Positions 1 through 8,864 are shown, numbered from the stretch's first letter. The stretch: 64,000 nucleotides of DNA from Archangium violaceum (GCF_016887565.1 NZ_CP069396.1:3623001-3687000), one strand, 5' to 3'. Program-made: numbers and translations. Notes: generated by a model from the sequence alone, not told the origin.

Positions 1-223
1 GCAGCTTCGCGCCATCGTCGGCGCTCTGCTTGCCGGGCCCCACGTTGTCGGGGAAGTAGACGGTGACCGGATCGAACCCGCGCAGGAACTGGTCGGGGAG
101 GATTCTCACCCCCCCGCCTTCGGGGCGCTGGCTCTCGTCGGCCGGACGGAACTCCTGCGCCCGCGCGGGGGCGGCCGCGAGCAGCAGGAGCAGGCAGAGG
201 ACGGAGTTCAGGAGCGGCTTCAC
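1..223 (-). CDS. Secreted protein, N-terminal fragment (possible bacterial alpha-2-macroglobulin family)
   Basis: Only the first 74 codons lie in the window; the gene continues off the left edge. It starts with GTG at 223-221, whose last two bases form the stop TGA (222-220) of the preceding 1761-aa gene, a GTGA overlap that implies translational coupling. The N-terminus is a clear Sec signal peptide: VKPL, a run of Leu/Ala, then an ARA-Q cleavage site near residue 21. The mature part begins with a Pro/Glu-rich segment and then RILPDQFLRGFDPVTVYFPD, which resembles the start of the large bacterial alpha-2-macroglobulin/MG2-type envelope proteins as I remember them. That identity is a recollection and weakly supported from 50 mature residues. 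The signal peptide and coupling are solid; the family is not. Confidence 0.6.
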   Translation of the reverse strand, partial: MKPLLNSVLCLLLLLAAAPARAQEFRPADESQRPEGGGVRILPDQFLRGFDPVTVYFPDNVGPGKQSADDGAKL

Positions 224-3200
224 GGGTTGGCTCCGATGCGATTGAAGAAGTCGCGCAGGTACTCCTCGGGGACGTCCGTCTTGGCGCCGGCGAGTCCCAC
301 GAGGACGGGCTTGAAGGGGAGGGGACGCTCCAGCGTGCTGGGCGCGCGGATGGCGAGCAGGTACGTGCCCTTATCCAGGGCGAGGAACTGCTGGCAGCCC
401 TCGCCCAGCACCCTCTGGGTGGTGTCGAGCACGGTGCACTCGAGCCGCTCGGCGGGCACCTGCAACCCGAGGCCGACGTGGCCGGCGGAGGCGGTGCTGA
501 AGCGGAAGTAGCGCGTCTGTCCCGGCGCCACCCAGCCGTCCTCCTTGGAGACGCCCTCGGTCAGCTCCTTCACCGGCTCGTGCGTCCAGGTGAGGTTGCC
601 GGAGAGGGGCTGGCCGGCGAAGCCGCGCACCACCAGGCGGTAGGTGCCGGCTGGCAGCAGCCGGTCGATGGCGAAGCCGCGCTCCAGGCCCGCCACCGCG
701 ATGACGGTGTTGTCCCGGGTGAGGCCGAAGACGCCCGAGTCACCCCGGAGGTGCACGACGGCGTCGGCGGGCACGGTGAAGGTGCGCTCCACCGTTTCTC
801 CCGAGAGGCGCAGGGCGCGTGCGGCGGGCAGCTCGGAGGCCTTCCCCTTGGAGGTAGGAGGCAGCAGGGCCGTGTTCAGCTCGGCCGGCGGAGCGAGCAC
901 CACGCGCAGGCCACCCGGGTTCGTCTCCAGCAACAGACTGCCTCGGCGGCCCGGCGGCACCTGGGCGTTGCAGCCCTCCAGCCGCGTCCCATCCTCCAGC
1001 GTGGCCACGCACCGCGCCGCGCCCGTCACCAGGTAATCGCGAGCGCCGTTCGCCGCGTCGAAGGACAGCAGCTGCTGGCCGGGCACCCGGTTGATGGTCT
1101 CGAAGAGGCGCGCGAGGGGCACGGCCGGCTTCGCCGCCTCCACCCCGAGGACCTCCGTCTGCACACGGGACTCGGTGGGAGACCAGACGAACACCGCGCC
1201 GCCCGAGCCGCTCAGGACGCAGCGGGAGAGCGTGTCGCCGGGCGAGCACAGGTCCACCGCCGTGCCCTTGCCGTCCACCAGCACGGCCCAGGCCTCCTGG
1301 GGGAGCGAGAGCTGCACACGCGTCGGCTCGCCGGGCATCACCAGGCGGACAGACGGGCCGCCGCTCCAGGTCAGATCCTGCAGGCCGGGCGTCAGCGTCA
1401 TGGAGGAACCCGGAACCGGAATGGCGAGCCGCGCGACGGTGGCCTCGCCCCTGTCTCCCGCGGGCGTCCACCAGCGCGCGAGCGACTCTTCCGTCGGACC
1501 GGTGGCCGCGAAGCACGTGGAGCTCCGCTGGTGCGACACGCCGCCGTCCAGCCGGCAGGCCGGATAGGCAGGGTCTCCAAACGGCACGCTCACGCGCAGG
1601 AAGTGCAGGGACTCCTTCCTCGTGCGCTGGCGCAGCAGCGTCACGTCCCGGCTCAGCGAGGCGCGTTCCTCCTCGGACTTCTCCAACGCGTCCACGCGCT
1701 CCTTCAGGGAGGGTTTCGTCTCGCCAGTGGCACCCGGTACGCCGAACACCCAGGCTCCGGCCTCCAACGAGGACTCGGGGCCGCATGGCCGCAGCGGACC
1801 CTGCTGCGACGCGGGCAGGCAGAAGACACCCTTGCCCGTCTCGTAGCGGCCCGGTTTGGACACCTGCGCGCTCGTGGCCGGCCGCGCCGCCACGCTGGTG
1901 GTCACCTTGGTGGGCTGGCCCAGCGTCCAGATGCGCACGCGCCAGGGCGAGGTGCCCGGCTTCAGCAGCATGAGGCACTCGCGGACGTCCATGCGCCGCG
2001 ACACCACCGCGCCGCGTTCGTCCTCCAGTGCGCACGAGAAGGGCGCCTTGGCGCGCAGGGCCACGTGTTGCAGCGCGTCCGCGGGTACGGGCGGCAGCGA
2101 GGCACGTACCACGCCGGTGCTCACGTCCAGCGTGCCGCCCTCGGCGAGCACCCCGGCGTCCGTCACCTGGGCCAGCGCCACGGAGACACGGCTGGAGCCC
2201 GGCCTCTGCGTTTGACTCTCCAGCACCAGCGTGTAGTCCCCCGCGGGGAGCGGCTCGGCGATGGCGCAGTTCCAGTCCGCGCCGTGGTCCGCGCTCTCCA
2301 CCACCAGTCGCCCCACGGCGTCGAAGACGCGGCAGCGCACGTCCGTGCTGCCACGCGTGGACAGGCGCAGCGTGCCATCCACCGGCAGCACCAGCGAGTA
2401 GCGGCCGGGAGCGCTCACGTCCTTGTCCATGGGCGGCGCGAGCATCTCGGTGCGCAGGTACAGCGCGTAGGAGATGGCCACGTCGCCACGGCTGTGCTCC
2501 GCCACCAGCTTGTAGCGTCCGGGCTCGAGCGTGAGGGCCTGGCCCTCGGGCGGCGGAGACGCCTTCGTCGGCAACGGCTCCGCGACCGCGGCCGGCGCGC
2601 TCTCCTCCTCGGTCGCGGGGGGCGGCGCCTCCTCGGGAGGCGGGGCCTCCTCGTAGGACTCGGAGGGCTGCTCCTCTTCCTCTCCCTCGGAGGACTCCGA
2701 GGACTCGGAGGACTCAGAGGGTTCCGTGTACTCGGGCTCTGGCGTCGGCTCCGGCTCCGGTGGAGGAGGTGGCGGCGGGGGCTCGTACGCCGTCTGCGCG
2801 GCGATGACGTCCACGGGCTTGAGGGATCCGTCCGTCCCCACGGCGTAGAGCCGGCCCTGCATGCCGTGGGTGAGCGTGAAGAACACGTTCATCCGTGCCG
2901 GGGCCTCGAAGGTGAACTCGTCCTTGCCGTCCTTGCCGAGGTCCGCCCGGTACCACTCGTTGAAGCGCACCGGGTGCACCTTGTTGCTCTTGAACACCAC
3001 CGGAGGCACCACGCGCTCCAGGGCGGTGCGGCGCATGGACTCCACCGTCAGCGGCAGCTGCGTCCAGAGGTACGTGCCCTTGGCCAGCCGCATCGGCTGC
3101 TCGCAGGGCGTGGGCACCGGCACCACCGGCCAGCCCTTCGCGTCGTCCAGGCGGCACTGGAGCGTGGCTCCCAGGGCCGCGGAGGAGAGGGTGTAGTCCG

Positions 3201-5505
3201 CCGCGCGGGGCACCGTGAGCCGCTGCTGGATGAGGTCACCCGCGTCGACACGGAAGAACGCCTCGCCATCGGCGGTGACGTTCGTGGCGGTCCTCACGTC
3301 GCGCCGCTCCAGCAGCACGGCCCCCCGGCCCTTGCTCTGCCCCGTGGTGCGCGCGGTGAGCAGATAGCGGCCGGGCCGAAGATAGGTGGACACGAGGCAG
3401 TTGCGCCCGCGCCCTCCACCCGAGGCGCTGCCCACCTGCGGCACCACCGGCGTGCGGATGCTGCACTCGGTGGACAGCAGGCCCTGCGTCGTCACGTGGT
3501 AGAGGCCCTCCTTCTTGACGTCGAAGGTGAGCGAGTGCGACTCGCCGCGATCGAAGTCGAACCAGGCGGGTTCAGACGGTTGGAGTGCGGGCAGCGGCGG
3601 GAAGGTGGGCGAGTACGCGCTCAGCGGCGGCTGGGCCTGGGGAGGTGGCGGGGTCCTGCGCAGCAGCAGGGAGATGGAGCCGCTCCCCGGCTGGGACAGC
3701 GTGAGTTTCCCGCCCGAGGCCGGGAGCTGGCAGCGCCCGTCACGCACCTCCACCCGGTTGCCTCCCACGGAGCAGGTGAAGGGCTCGCCGCTGGACGAGC
3801 GCACTTCGGTGGTGACGCCCTGGGCCAGCGGCAGCTCGACGGGGCTCGTGCCATCGAGCACCACCGGCAGCGGAGAGGCGGGGTCGATGGGCAGCGGTCG
3901 CACGTAGAGGCCGCGCAGGGAGTTGCTCGGACTCCGGTTGGCGACGACGCGATAGGTGTAGTCCTTCCGCAGCTCCGCGCCCTGGATGAGGCACGACGTC
4001 TTGGTGGGCGTGTCCGCCTTGGGCTCGCGGCCCTCGGCCGCCAGGGTGAGGCGCTCGATGCCCTGGGTGCCGCCGTACAGCTTCAGCTCGTACAGGCCGG
4101 GCGAGGCTGTGTAGGGGATGCGGCACGTCTCCGCCTTCGGGTCCGTCTCGATGAGCCGGGTGCGTTTGGCGCCTTCCACCATGTACAGCTCGCAGCGGTC
4201 CCTGCGCTCGCCGCTGGTGGAGAAGACGTAGCGTCCGGAGCGCGTCACGCGGAACCAGAGGGTGGCGGTGGAGCCGTTGTAGTTGAACGCGCGGCGGAAC
4301 GGGCGGTCCGGGTTCACCTCCAGCACGTCGGACGCGATGGGGACCCAGTCCTTGTTGACCGCCGTCTCCAGCATGCAGCCCAGGGGCGCGCTGTCCGGAT
4401 CCTGGGGCACCTCGTGCAGCTCCACCAGGAACGTCCCGGAGGAGGGGGCCACGAAGCGCGGCGTCACTCCGCCCTGGCCATAGCTGCTGTCCGCGAAGGT
4501 GTCATCCGTTTCGAGGCTGGCCCACTGCAGTGTCAGCCGCGTGCCGGGCTCGCCTCGGAGGAGGGCTACGTGCCGGCCCGAGCTGCCCGCCATCGCGCTG
4601 CACTCCGGAACGAGTGCCTTGGATTGGATCTGGCAGCCCGCCTCCGCGCCCGAGGTGACGTCGCTGGCCCCCTCGTTGGAGAGGCCGTGGAGGCTCACGC
4701 GGCTGGAGGACTGGCCTCCCTCGCGCGAGAGGAAGACGGCGATGGGCCCCGAGGGCAGCTCCACCGCGCTCATCCCCCAGGGCGGCAGGGTGACGCTCAG
4801 CGAGCGCTCCGGAGGCGCCTTCGGGAAGCCGTAGGCCACCGAGAGGGTGTTGTCCTCCTTGCCCTCGGTCCAATCCTTCGGAGCGGTGCCATAGGTGGTG
4901 AGCAGGTAGCTGCCCGCCTCGAGCGTGGTCTCCAGCCACCACTCATATTGAGGTTGCCCGGTGCGAGGCTGGGTGGAGGCGTCCTTGACCGCGACGGGCT
5001 CCAACCACGCGCCGTTGCGCCACAGCCGCACGTCTCCGGCGGTGCGGCCGGACACCCGCAGGGTGACGGGCTGGCGCTGGTCGAGCTTCAGCCAGAAGGA
5101 GGCCTGGTGGCGCGGGGCGAGCACCTGGCGCACCTCGCGGCCCGGCTCCAGCAGCACCGGCTGGGCGTTGTCCTCGGCATAGGGCACGGCTTGGAGGTCC
5201 ACCTTGCCCTTGGTGCCCTTGCCCTTGGTGTTCGACGCCAGGCGCAGCTTGTAGGTGCCCGCGTCCAGCAGCAGGTCCAACGTGCAGTTGGAGCGGCCGG
5301 CGGCGCCGTCGTGGGCGAAGGGGCCGCGCACCTGATCGACCAGCTCGCACGAGGTGCCGGAGGGCGTGCGCGCGGTGATGACCACGCGCGAGGCCGTGTC
5401 GAGGGTGACGAGCGTCTCCTGGTTGCCTCGCGCCGGGACGGAGGCGGGAGAGAGGCTGACGGCGTGCAGCACCAGGAGGGAGACCGACAGCGGAGAGAGG
5501 AACAT
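220..5505 (-). CDS. Giant secreted beta-domain repeat protein, unknown function
   Basis: The protein is 1761 aa from the ATG at 5505. This start is chosen because it opens directly onto a Sec signal peptide (MFLSPLSVSLLVLHAVSLSP, cleavage near ARG-N); the frame stays open a further 47 codons upstream but those residues look non-coding. The body is a series of degenerate domains of about 100-130 residues. Each has strand-rich stretches such as LxPGxYxLxxR, GTYLLAIRAP or AGDYTLVLES and usually one or two Cys, recalling pre-peptidase C-terminal-like beta sandwiches. Around DNA 2580-2790 lies a low-complexity linker: polyproline, Pro-Glu repeats and SSE repeats. No catalytic motif was seen. It is coupled to the downstream secreted protein and the two may act together at the cell envelope. 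The long open frame on the opposite strand is a GC-driven shadow. Confidence 0.8.
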   Translation of the reverse strand: MFLSPLSVSLLVLHAVSLSPASVPARGNQETLVTLDTASRVVITARTPSGTSCELVDQVRGPFAHDGAAGRSNCTLDLLLDAGTYKLRLASNTKGKGTKGKVDLQAVPYAEDNAQPVLLEPGREVRQVLAPRHQASFWLKLDQRQPVTLRVSGRTAGDVRLWRNGAWLEPVAVKDASTQPRTGQPQYEWWLETTLEAGSYLLTTYGTAPKDWTEGKEDNTLSVAYGFPKAPPERSLSVTLPPWGMSAVELPSGPIAVFLSREGGQSSSRVSLHGLSNEGASDVTSGAEAGCQIQSKALVPECSAMAGSSGRHVALLRGEPGTRLTLQWASLETDDTFADSSYGQGGVTPRFVAPSSGTFLVELHEVPQDPDSAPLGCMLETAVNKDWVPIASDVLEVNPDRPFRRAFNYNGSTATLWFRVTRSGRYVFSTSGERRDRCELYMVEGAKRTRLIETDPKAETCRIPYTASPGLYELKLYGGTQGIERLTLAAEGREPKADTPTKTSCLIQGAELRKDYTYRVVANRSPSNSLRGLYVRPLPIDPASPLPVVLDGTSPVELPLAQGVTTEVRSSSGEPFTCSVGGNRVEVRDGRCQLPASGGKLTLSQPGSGSISLLLRRTPPPPQAQPPLSAYSPTFPPLPALQPSEPAWFDFDRGESHSLTFDVKKEGLYHVTTQGLLSTECSIRTPVVPQVGSASGGGRGRNCLVSTYLRPGRYLLTARTTGQSKGRGAVLLERRDVRTATNVTADGEAFFRVDAGDLIQQRLTVPRAADYTLSSAALGATLQCRLDDAKGWPVVPVPTPCEQPMRLAKGTYLWTQLPLTVESMRRTALERVVPPVVFKSNKVHPVRFNEWYRADLGKDGKDEFTFEAPARMNVFFTLTHGMQGRLYAVGTDGSLKPVDVIAAQTAYEPPPPPPPPEPEPTPEPEYTEPSESSESSESSEGEEEEQPSESYEEAPPPEEAPPPATEEESAPAAVAEPLPTKASPPPEGQALTLEPGRYKLVAEHSRGDVAISYALYLRTEMLAPPMDKDVSAPGRYSLVLPVDGTLRLSTRGSTDVRCRVFDAVGRLVVESADHGADWNCAIAEPLPAGDYTLVLESQTQRPGSSRVSVALAQVTDAGVLAEGGTLDVSTGVVRASLPPVPADALQHVALRAKAPFSCALEDERGAVVSRRMDVRECLMLLKPGTSPWRVRIWTLGQPTKVTTSVAARPATSAQVSKPGRYETGKGVFCLPASQQGPLRPCGPESSLEAGAWVFGVPGATGETKPSLKERVDALEKSEEERASLSRDVTLLRQRTRKESLHFLRVSVPFGDPAYPACRLDGGVSHQRSSTCFAATGPTEESLARWWTPAGDRGEATVARLAIPVPGSSMTLTPGLQDLTWSGGPSVRLVMPGEPTRVQLSLPQEAWAVLVDGKGTAVDLCSPGDTLSRCVLSGSGGAVFVWSPTESRVQTEVLGVEAAKPAVPLARLFETINRVPGQQLLSFDAANGARDYLVTGAARCVATLEDGTRLEGCNAQVPPGRRGSLLLETNPGGLRVVLAPPAELNTALLPPTSKGKASELPAARALRLSGETVERTFTVPADAVVHLRGDSGVFGLTRDNTVIAVAGLERGFAIDRLLPAGTYRLVVRGFAGQPLSGNLTWTHEPVKELTEGVSKEDGWVAPGQTRYFRFSTASAGHVGLGLQVPAERLECTVLDTTQRVLGEGCQQFLALDKGTYLLAIRAPSTLERPLPFKPVLVGLAGAKTDVPEEYLRDFFNRIGANP
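2689..2724. repeat. 9-bp tandem repeat in coding sequence
   Basis: Four consecutive 9-bp units with consensus GGAGGACTC (2689-2697, 2698-2706, 2707-2715, and a weaker 2716-2724) lie inside the giant gene. In the coding strand they give a Ser-Ser-Glu repeat within the acidic/proline linker. Because units are a multiple of three, copy-number change would keep the frame. Confidence 0.75.
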
Positions 5506-5704
5506 GAGGGACTCTGACGGAGGCGCCGCTCGGGGCGAGGCGCTTCGCTGCGTTCCTCTTATCAGCAATAGGCAGGCCACCGCTGGGGGCGGCCTGTACA
5601 CGGGGAGTGCGGCCACGCGGAGGCGGATTCGCGGCTCGGCTGCCACGATCCCGCCGCGACATCGTCCGCTCGCGCTACCGCGAAAACGCCAGACCCGTGT
5701 CTTG

Positions 5705-5722
5705 CTTGTAGATGTCTACAAG
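5705..5722. promoter_or_regulatory. Operator-like palindrome, copy 1
   Basis: CTTGTAGATGTCTACAAG: 8-bp arms (CTTGTAGA/TCTACAAG) around a 2-bp centre. It is one of two near-identical copies 55 bp apart (centre to centre) flanking an AT-rich stretch that is unlike the rest of this GC-rich window. No T-run follows, so an operator is more likely than a terminator. Confidence 0.65.
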
Positions 5723-5759
5723 ATGAGAGTATTTAATATGTAGGATATCTCTTTCTTCT

Positions 5760-5777
5760 CTTGTAGACGTCTACAAG
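5760..5777. promoter_or_regulatory. Operator-like palindrome, copy 2
   Basis: CTTGTAGACGTCTACAAG is a perfect 18-bp palindrome, identical to copy 1 except at one central base. The 37 bp between the copies are AT-rich and contain TATTTAAT, which reads as a possible -10 region on either strand. The nearest downstream gene on the minus strand is the giant secreted protein, 255 bp away. The plus strand leads only into the antisense of an oxidoreductase 3' end. A dimeric repressor is the simplest reading; the regulator is not in the window as far as I can tell. Confidence 0.65.
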
Positions 5778-5813
5778 CGCGGAGCACGGTGAGCTCGCGG
5801 GAGGGAAAGGCCC

Positions 5814-6830
5814 TCAGCGCCACCCCTCGAGCACGAGCTTGCCCATCATCTTTCCGGACTCGAGCCGGGCGTGCGCCGCGCGGAGGTTGGCGGCGGAGAT
5901 GGGCGAGAGCTTCTCCGTCAGCGTCGTCTTCAGTCGGCCGGAGTCCATCCACTGGCCCACCTGGTTGAGGATGCGGTGTTGCTCCTCCATGTCCTGCGTC
6001 TGGAAGCGGGAGCGGGTGAACATGAGCTCCCAGGAGAAGCTCACGCTCTTGCCCATCAGCCGGCCGAGGTCCACGGGCTGGCCCGCCTCGACGATGGAGA
6101 CCATGCGCCCGCGGGGCTTGATGACGTCGCACATGACGTTCCAGTAGGCCACCGTGTCGACGGTGTTGAAGAGGTAGTCGACCTCGGGATGGCCTACGTC
6201 CTTCAGTTGCTTGGGGATGTCCTCGCGGTGGCTGATGACGTGGTCGGCGCCCATCTCGCGGCACCACTCCTGGGACTCGGGCCGGGAGGCGGTGGCGATG
6301 ACGCGCAGCCCCGCCAGCTTCGCGAACTGGATGGCGATGGAGCCCACTCCGCCCGCGCCGTTGATGATGAGCAGTGAGCGGCTGGCATTCTGGCCCCCCG
6401 GATCAATGGCGCAGCGGTCGAACAGGGCCTCATGGGCGGTGAGGGCCGTGAGGGGCAGGGCGGCCGCCTGCGCGTCATCGAGCGACTTCGGCTTGTGCCC
6501 CACGATGCGCTCGTCCACGAGGTGCAGCTCGCTGTCACAGCCCGGACGCAGGATGCTGCCCGCGTAGTAGACGGCATCCCCGCGCTTGAAGAGCTTCACA
6601 TCCGGTCCCACGGCCTCGACCACGCCCGAGGCGTCCCAGCCGAGCACGCGCGGTGGGGACTCGGTCTTGTCCTTGGGCGAGCGGACCTTCACGTCCACCG
6701 GGTTGACGGAGACGGCGTGGACGCGGACGAGGAGGTCTCGTCCTTGTGGCTTGGGGTCGGGCAGCTCCACGTCGAGCAGCGATTCGGGATTCGAGATGGG
6801 CAGGTAGTGCGTCAGGGCGACGGCCTTCAT
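5814..6830 (-). CDS. Zinc-type alcohol dehydrogenase-like / quinone oxidoreductase (MDR superfamily)
   Basis: A 338-aa NAD(P)H-dependent medium-chain reductase. It starts at the ATG at 6830, preceded by GGAG; the upstream open frame is non-coding. The N-terminal GroES-like fold includes VRVHAVSVNPVDVKVR and VLGWDASGVVEAVG. The cofactor-binding loop is NGAGGVGSIAIQFAKLAG near residue 150. The pattern is that of the ZADH1/YhdH-like enone or quinone reductases, which reduce an activated double bond and lack structural zinc cysteines. Substrate unknown. The gene is divergent from the HAD-fold gene, with 217 bp between them. Confidence 0.88.
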   Translation of the reverse strand: MKAVALTHYLPISNPESLLDVELPDPKPQGRDLLVRVHAVSVNPVDVKVRSPKDKTESPPRVLGWDASGVVEAVGPDVKLFKRGDAVYYAGSILRPGCDSELHLVDERIVGHKPKSLDDAQAAALPLTALTAHEALFDRCAIDPGGQNASRSLLIINGAGGVGSIAIQFAKLAGLRVIATASRPESQEWCREMGADHVISHREDIPKQLKDVGHPEVDYLFNTVDTVAYWNVMCDVIKPRGRMVSIVEAGQPVDLGRLMGKSVSFSWELMFTRSRFQTQDMEEQHRILNQVGQWMDSGRLKTTLTEKLSPISAANLRAAHARLESGKMMGKLVLEGWR

Positions 6831-7047
6831 GGTTTCTCCATGGGGGGTTCCCGCGGATGGTGGGGAGGGCGGGGAAATGTGACGAGGGGACGTGTGGCTC
6901 CGCTGCTTGCCCGCTGGGCAGGGGGAAGAGCGGGCGAGAGGCCTATCGGAGGGTGGGCCCGGGAGACGCGTCCCCCTGTCCCAGGTGGGCCGGCGTCTCC
7001 ACGTCTTGGCGACGCGCTGCCAGAGTGCGCAGCTTGCTCGGGTGAGG

Positions 7048-7725
7048 ATGCGCGGGCCCAAGGCAATCATCTTCGAGGTGGATGGGACGTTGGTGGACAC
7101 CAACGTGCTGCGTGCGAGGGCCTGGCAGGATGCCCTGGCGCGGTACGGGCGTCAGGTGCGTCTGCCCCGGGTGCTCGCGCAGATGGCGCGGGAGGGAGAC
7201 CGGTTCCTCTCCGCCTTCCTCCCGGAGGCGGAGTACGAGCGCTACGCCGAGGAGCTGGCGAGCTACCACCGCGCCATCTTCCACGAGCAGTACCTGGGGC
7301 GGGTGAAGCCCTTCCTCGGGGTGCCCGAGCTGCTGCGGCACCTGCGCAACGAGGGGTGGCGCATCGCCCTGGCCTCCACCGCGGACCCCGACGAGCTGGA
7401 GCACTACATCGAGCTGCTTGGGGTGGAGGAGCTCATCGACGCGCGCACCACGGACGCCGAGGTGGATCTCTCCCGGCTGAACGAGGAGATTCCCGCGGAG
7501 GCCATCCGCCTGCTGGGGCTGGATGGCACGGACGACACGCTGGCGATCGCGGGACTCCCCTATGACGTCGAGGGCTCCGTGCGCCTGGGGGTGAGGTGCA
7601 TCGGGCTGGTGTGCGGCGGCTTCTCGGAGGAAGACCTGCGCTCGGCCGGAGCACTCGCCGTCTTCGGCACGCCGCAGGATCTGCTCACGCGCTACGCCGA
7701 GTCACCCCTCGCCGCGGACGGTTGA
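7048..7725 (+). CDS. HAD-superfamily fold protein with substituted catalytic residues
   Basis: A 225-aa protein with the overall pattern of a PGM-like HAD phosphatase: motif I at residues 7-16, a helical cap, LASTAD for motif II, and PYDVEGSVRLGVRCIG with GGFSEEDLR toward the end. Three catalytic positions differ from the family. The nucleophile Asp of hhhDxDGT is Glu (IIFEVDGTLVD, codon GAG at 7075-7077). The motif III Lys region reads SRLNEE with no Lys. Motif IV VGDxxxD reads IAGLPYD, losing the first Asp. The fold is well supported, but phosphatase activity of the usual kind is unlikely. The start is uncertain by a few codons: GTG at 7042 is also possible and neither start has a well-spaced ribosome-binding site. 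Confidence 0.8.
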   Translation: MRGPKAIIFEVDGTLVDTNVLRARAWQDALARYGRQVRLPRVLAQMAREGDRFLSAFLPEAEYERYAEELASYHRAIFHEQYLGRVKPFLGVPELLRHLRNEGWRIALASTADPDELEHYIELLGVEELIDARTTDAEVDLSRLNEEIPAEAIRLLGLDGTDDTLAIAGLPYDVEGSVRLGVRCIGLVCGGFSEEDLRSAGALAVFGTPQDLLTRYAESPLAADG

Positions 7726-7762
7726 GCCGGGCCCCGGGGCGAGGCCCCGAGCAATGCCCGGC
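7726..7762. terminator. Nested hairpin between convergent genes
   Basis: GCCGGGC (7726-7732) pairs with GCCCGGC (7756-7762), enclosing CGGGGC (7735-7740) paired with GCCCCG (7744-7749). It sits exactly between the ends of two convergent genes and could serve both. There is no U-tract on either side. Confidence 0.5.
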
Positions 7763-7773
7763 TCCCGTCCAGG

Positions 7774-8769
7774 TCACGCCGCCTTGGAGACCTCTTCGGC
7801 CTGCACCGCGCCATCGCCCGAGCCGCCGCTGCGCGTCATGCGGCTGTAGAGCGACAGGGACGGATCGAAGAGGAACTTCAGCCACAGCGCCGTCCACGAG
7901 TTGTGGGAGTGCAGCGAGTCATAGAACTCGGGGGCGAGCTGGCGCACCTTGGGCAGGCGCGTCCAGGGCACGCGCATCACGTCGTGGTGCTCGTTGTGGT
8001 AGCCGACGTTGAAGGCCACCCAGTTGAGGGGCCCGTAGTACGAGTACGTCTCCTGGGGCGCCTTGACCAGGTAGTGCTCCTGGATCCACCGCGCGCCCAG
8101 CGGGTGCAGGCCGATGGCGAAGATGGACGAGAGGAACATGTAGACGAGCGCGCGGGGGCCGAGCAGGGCCCAGCTCGCGCCGATGAAGGCGAGCTGGATC
8201 GTCATGTTCGCCACGTACCAGCGGTCGAAGAACGGCACGCGCTTGAGGCGCGGCACGCGCAGCGCCTGGAAGGCCCAGAAGTTGAGCATCCAGAAGGCCT
8301 TGCCGAAGAACGTGTTGCCCACCAGCCGCGCCTCGAACGGGGTGGCCAGGTCCGCGTCCAGCTCCGTGTCCCCCTGGAAGCGGTGGTGGATGAGGTGGTA
8401 CTTGCGGAACGAGGCGGCCGCGGGGAACAGGATGGGCAGGTTGGTGAAGAGCTGCAGCGCGGCGTTGAGGCGCGGGCTGCGGAAGACGAGGTTATGGGTG
8501 CACTCGTGGATGAGCACCCAGAGGCCGTGGTCGATGAAGGCGCCGACCAGCCACGCGGTGGCCAGCAGGGCCCACCAGGGCGAATCACGCAGGGCCCAGG
8601 CGATCGCCACCTGGCCCCCGACCAGGAGGAGGACGAACAAGGCGGTGATGGGAGTAGGGCCGCACAGCTCCTTGATCTCGGGGTGCGCACGCAGGATGGC
8701 GCGGGCTCGCTCGAGGTGGGGCTCTTTCTCCGTGCTACGGGCAAACTCCAGAGGGCGCGACTGACTCAA
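7774..8769 (-). CDS. Sphingolipid delta4-desaturase-like fatty acid desaturase (DES1/DEGS family)
   Basis: A 331-aa membrane di-iron desaturase. It starts with TTG at 8769, preceded by AAGGAG at good spacing; no in-frame ATG is available nearby. The three histidine boxes are HECTH (88-92), HLIHH (125-129) and NEHHD (259-263). The flanking residues follow eukaryotic DEGS1 closely: NLPILFPAAASFRKYHLIHH, then NVGYHNEHHD, then a RLPKVRQLAPEFYD-type segment. DEGS enzymes introduce the 4,5 double bond into dihydroceramide at a membrane. Myxobacteria are known to make sphingolipids, so a dihydroceramide or related amide lipid is a plausible substrate, but this is inference. The gene stands alone, convergent with the HAD-fold gene. 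Confidence 0.88.
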   Translation of the reverse strand: MSQSRPLEFARSTEKEPHLERARAILRAHPEIKELCGPTPITALFVLLLVGGQVAIAWALRDSPWWALLATAWLVGAFIDHGLWVLIHECTHNLVFRSPRLNAALQLFTNLPILFPAAASFRKYHLIHHRFQGDTELDADLATPFEARLVGNTFFGKAFWMLNFWAFQALRVPRLKRVPFFDRWYVANMTIQLAFIGASWALLGPRALVYMFLSSIFAIGLHPLGARWIQEHYLVKAPQETYSYYGPLNWVAFNVGYHNEHHDVMRVPWTRLPKVRQLAPEFYDSLHSHNSWTALWLKFLFDPSLSLYSRMTRSGGSGDGAVQAEEVSKAA

Positions 8770-8864
8770 GACAGCTCCTTACGGTCGTACGAAGCGGGGG
8801 GGCGCGCAGCTTGGCACACCCGTCCCGTCCGACGCCATGCGTCATTGCGCCCGCCGTTCTACCA

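Noticed and set aside
478-5517. 1679-codon open frame on the plus strand
   Set aside because: It is antisense to the signal-peptide-bearing 1761-aa gene and has the His/Arg/Gly/Leu-rich composition expected from a GC-rich shadow frame. No domain is visible.
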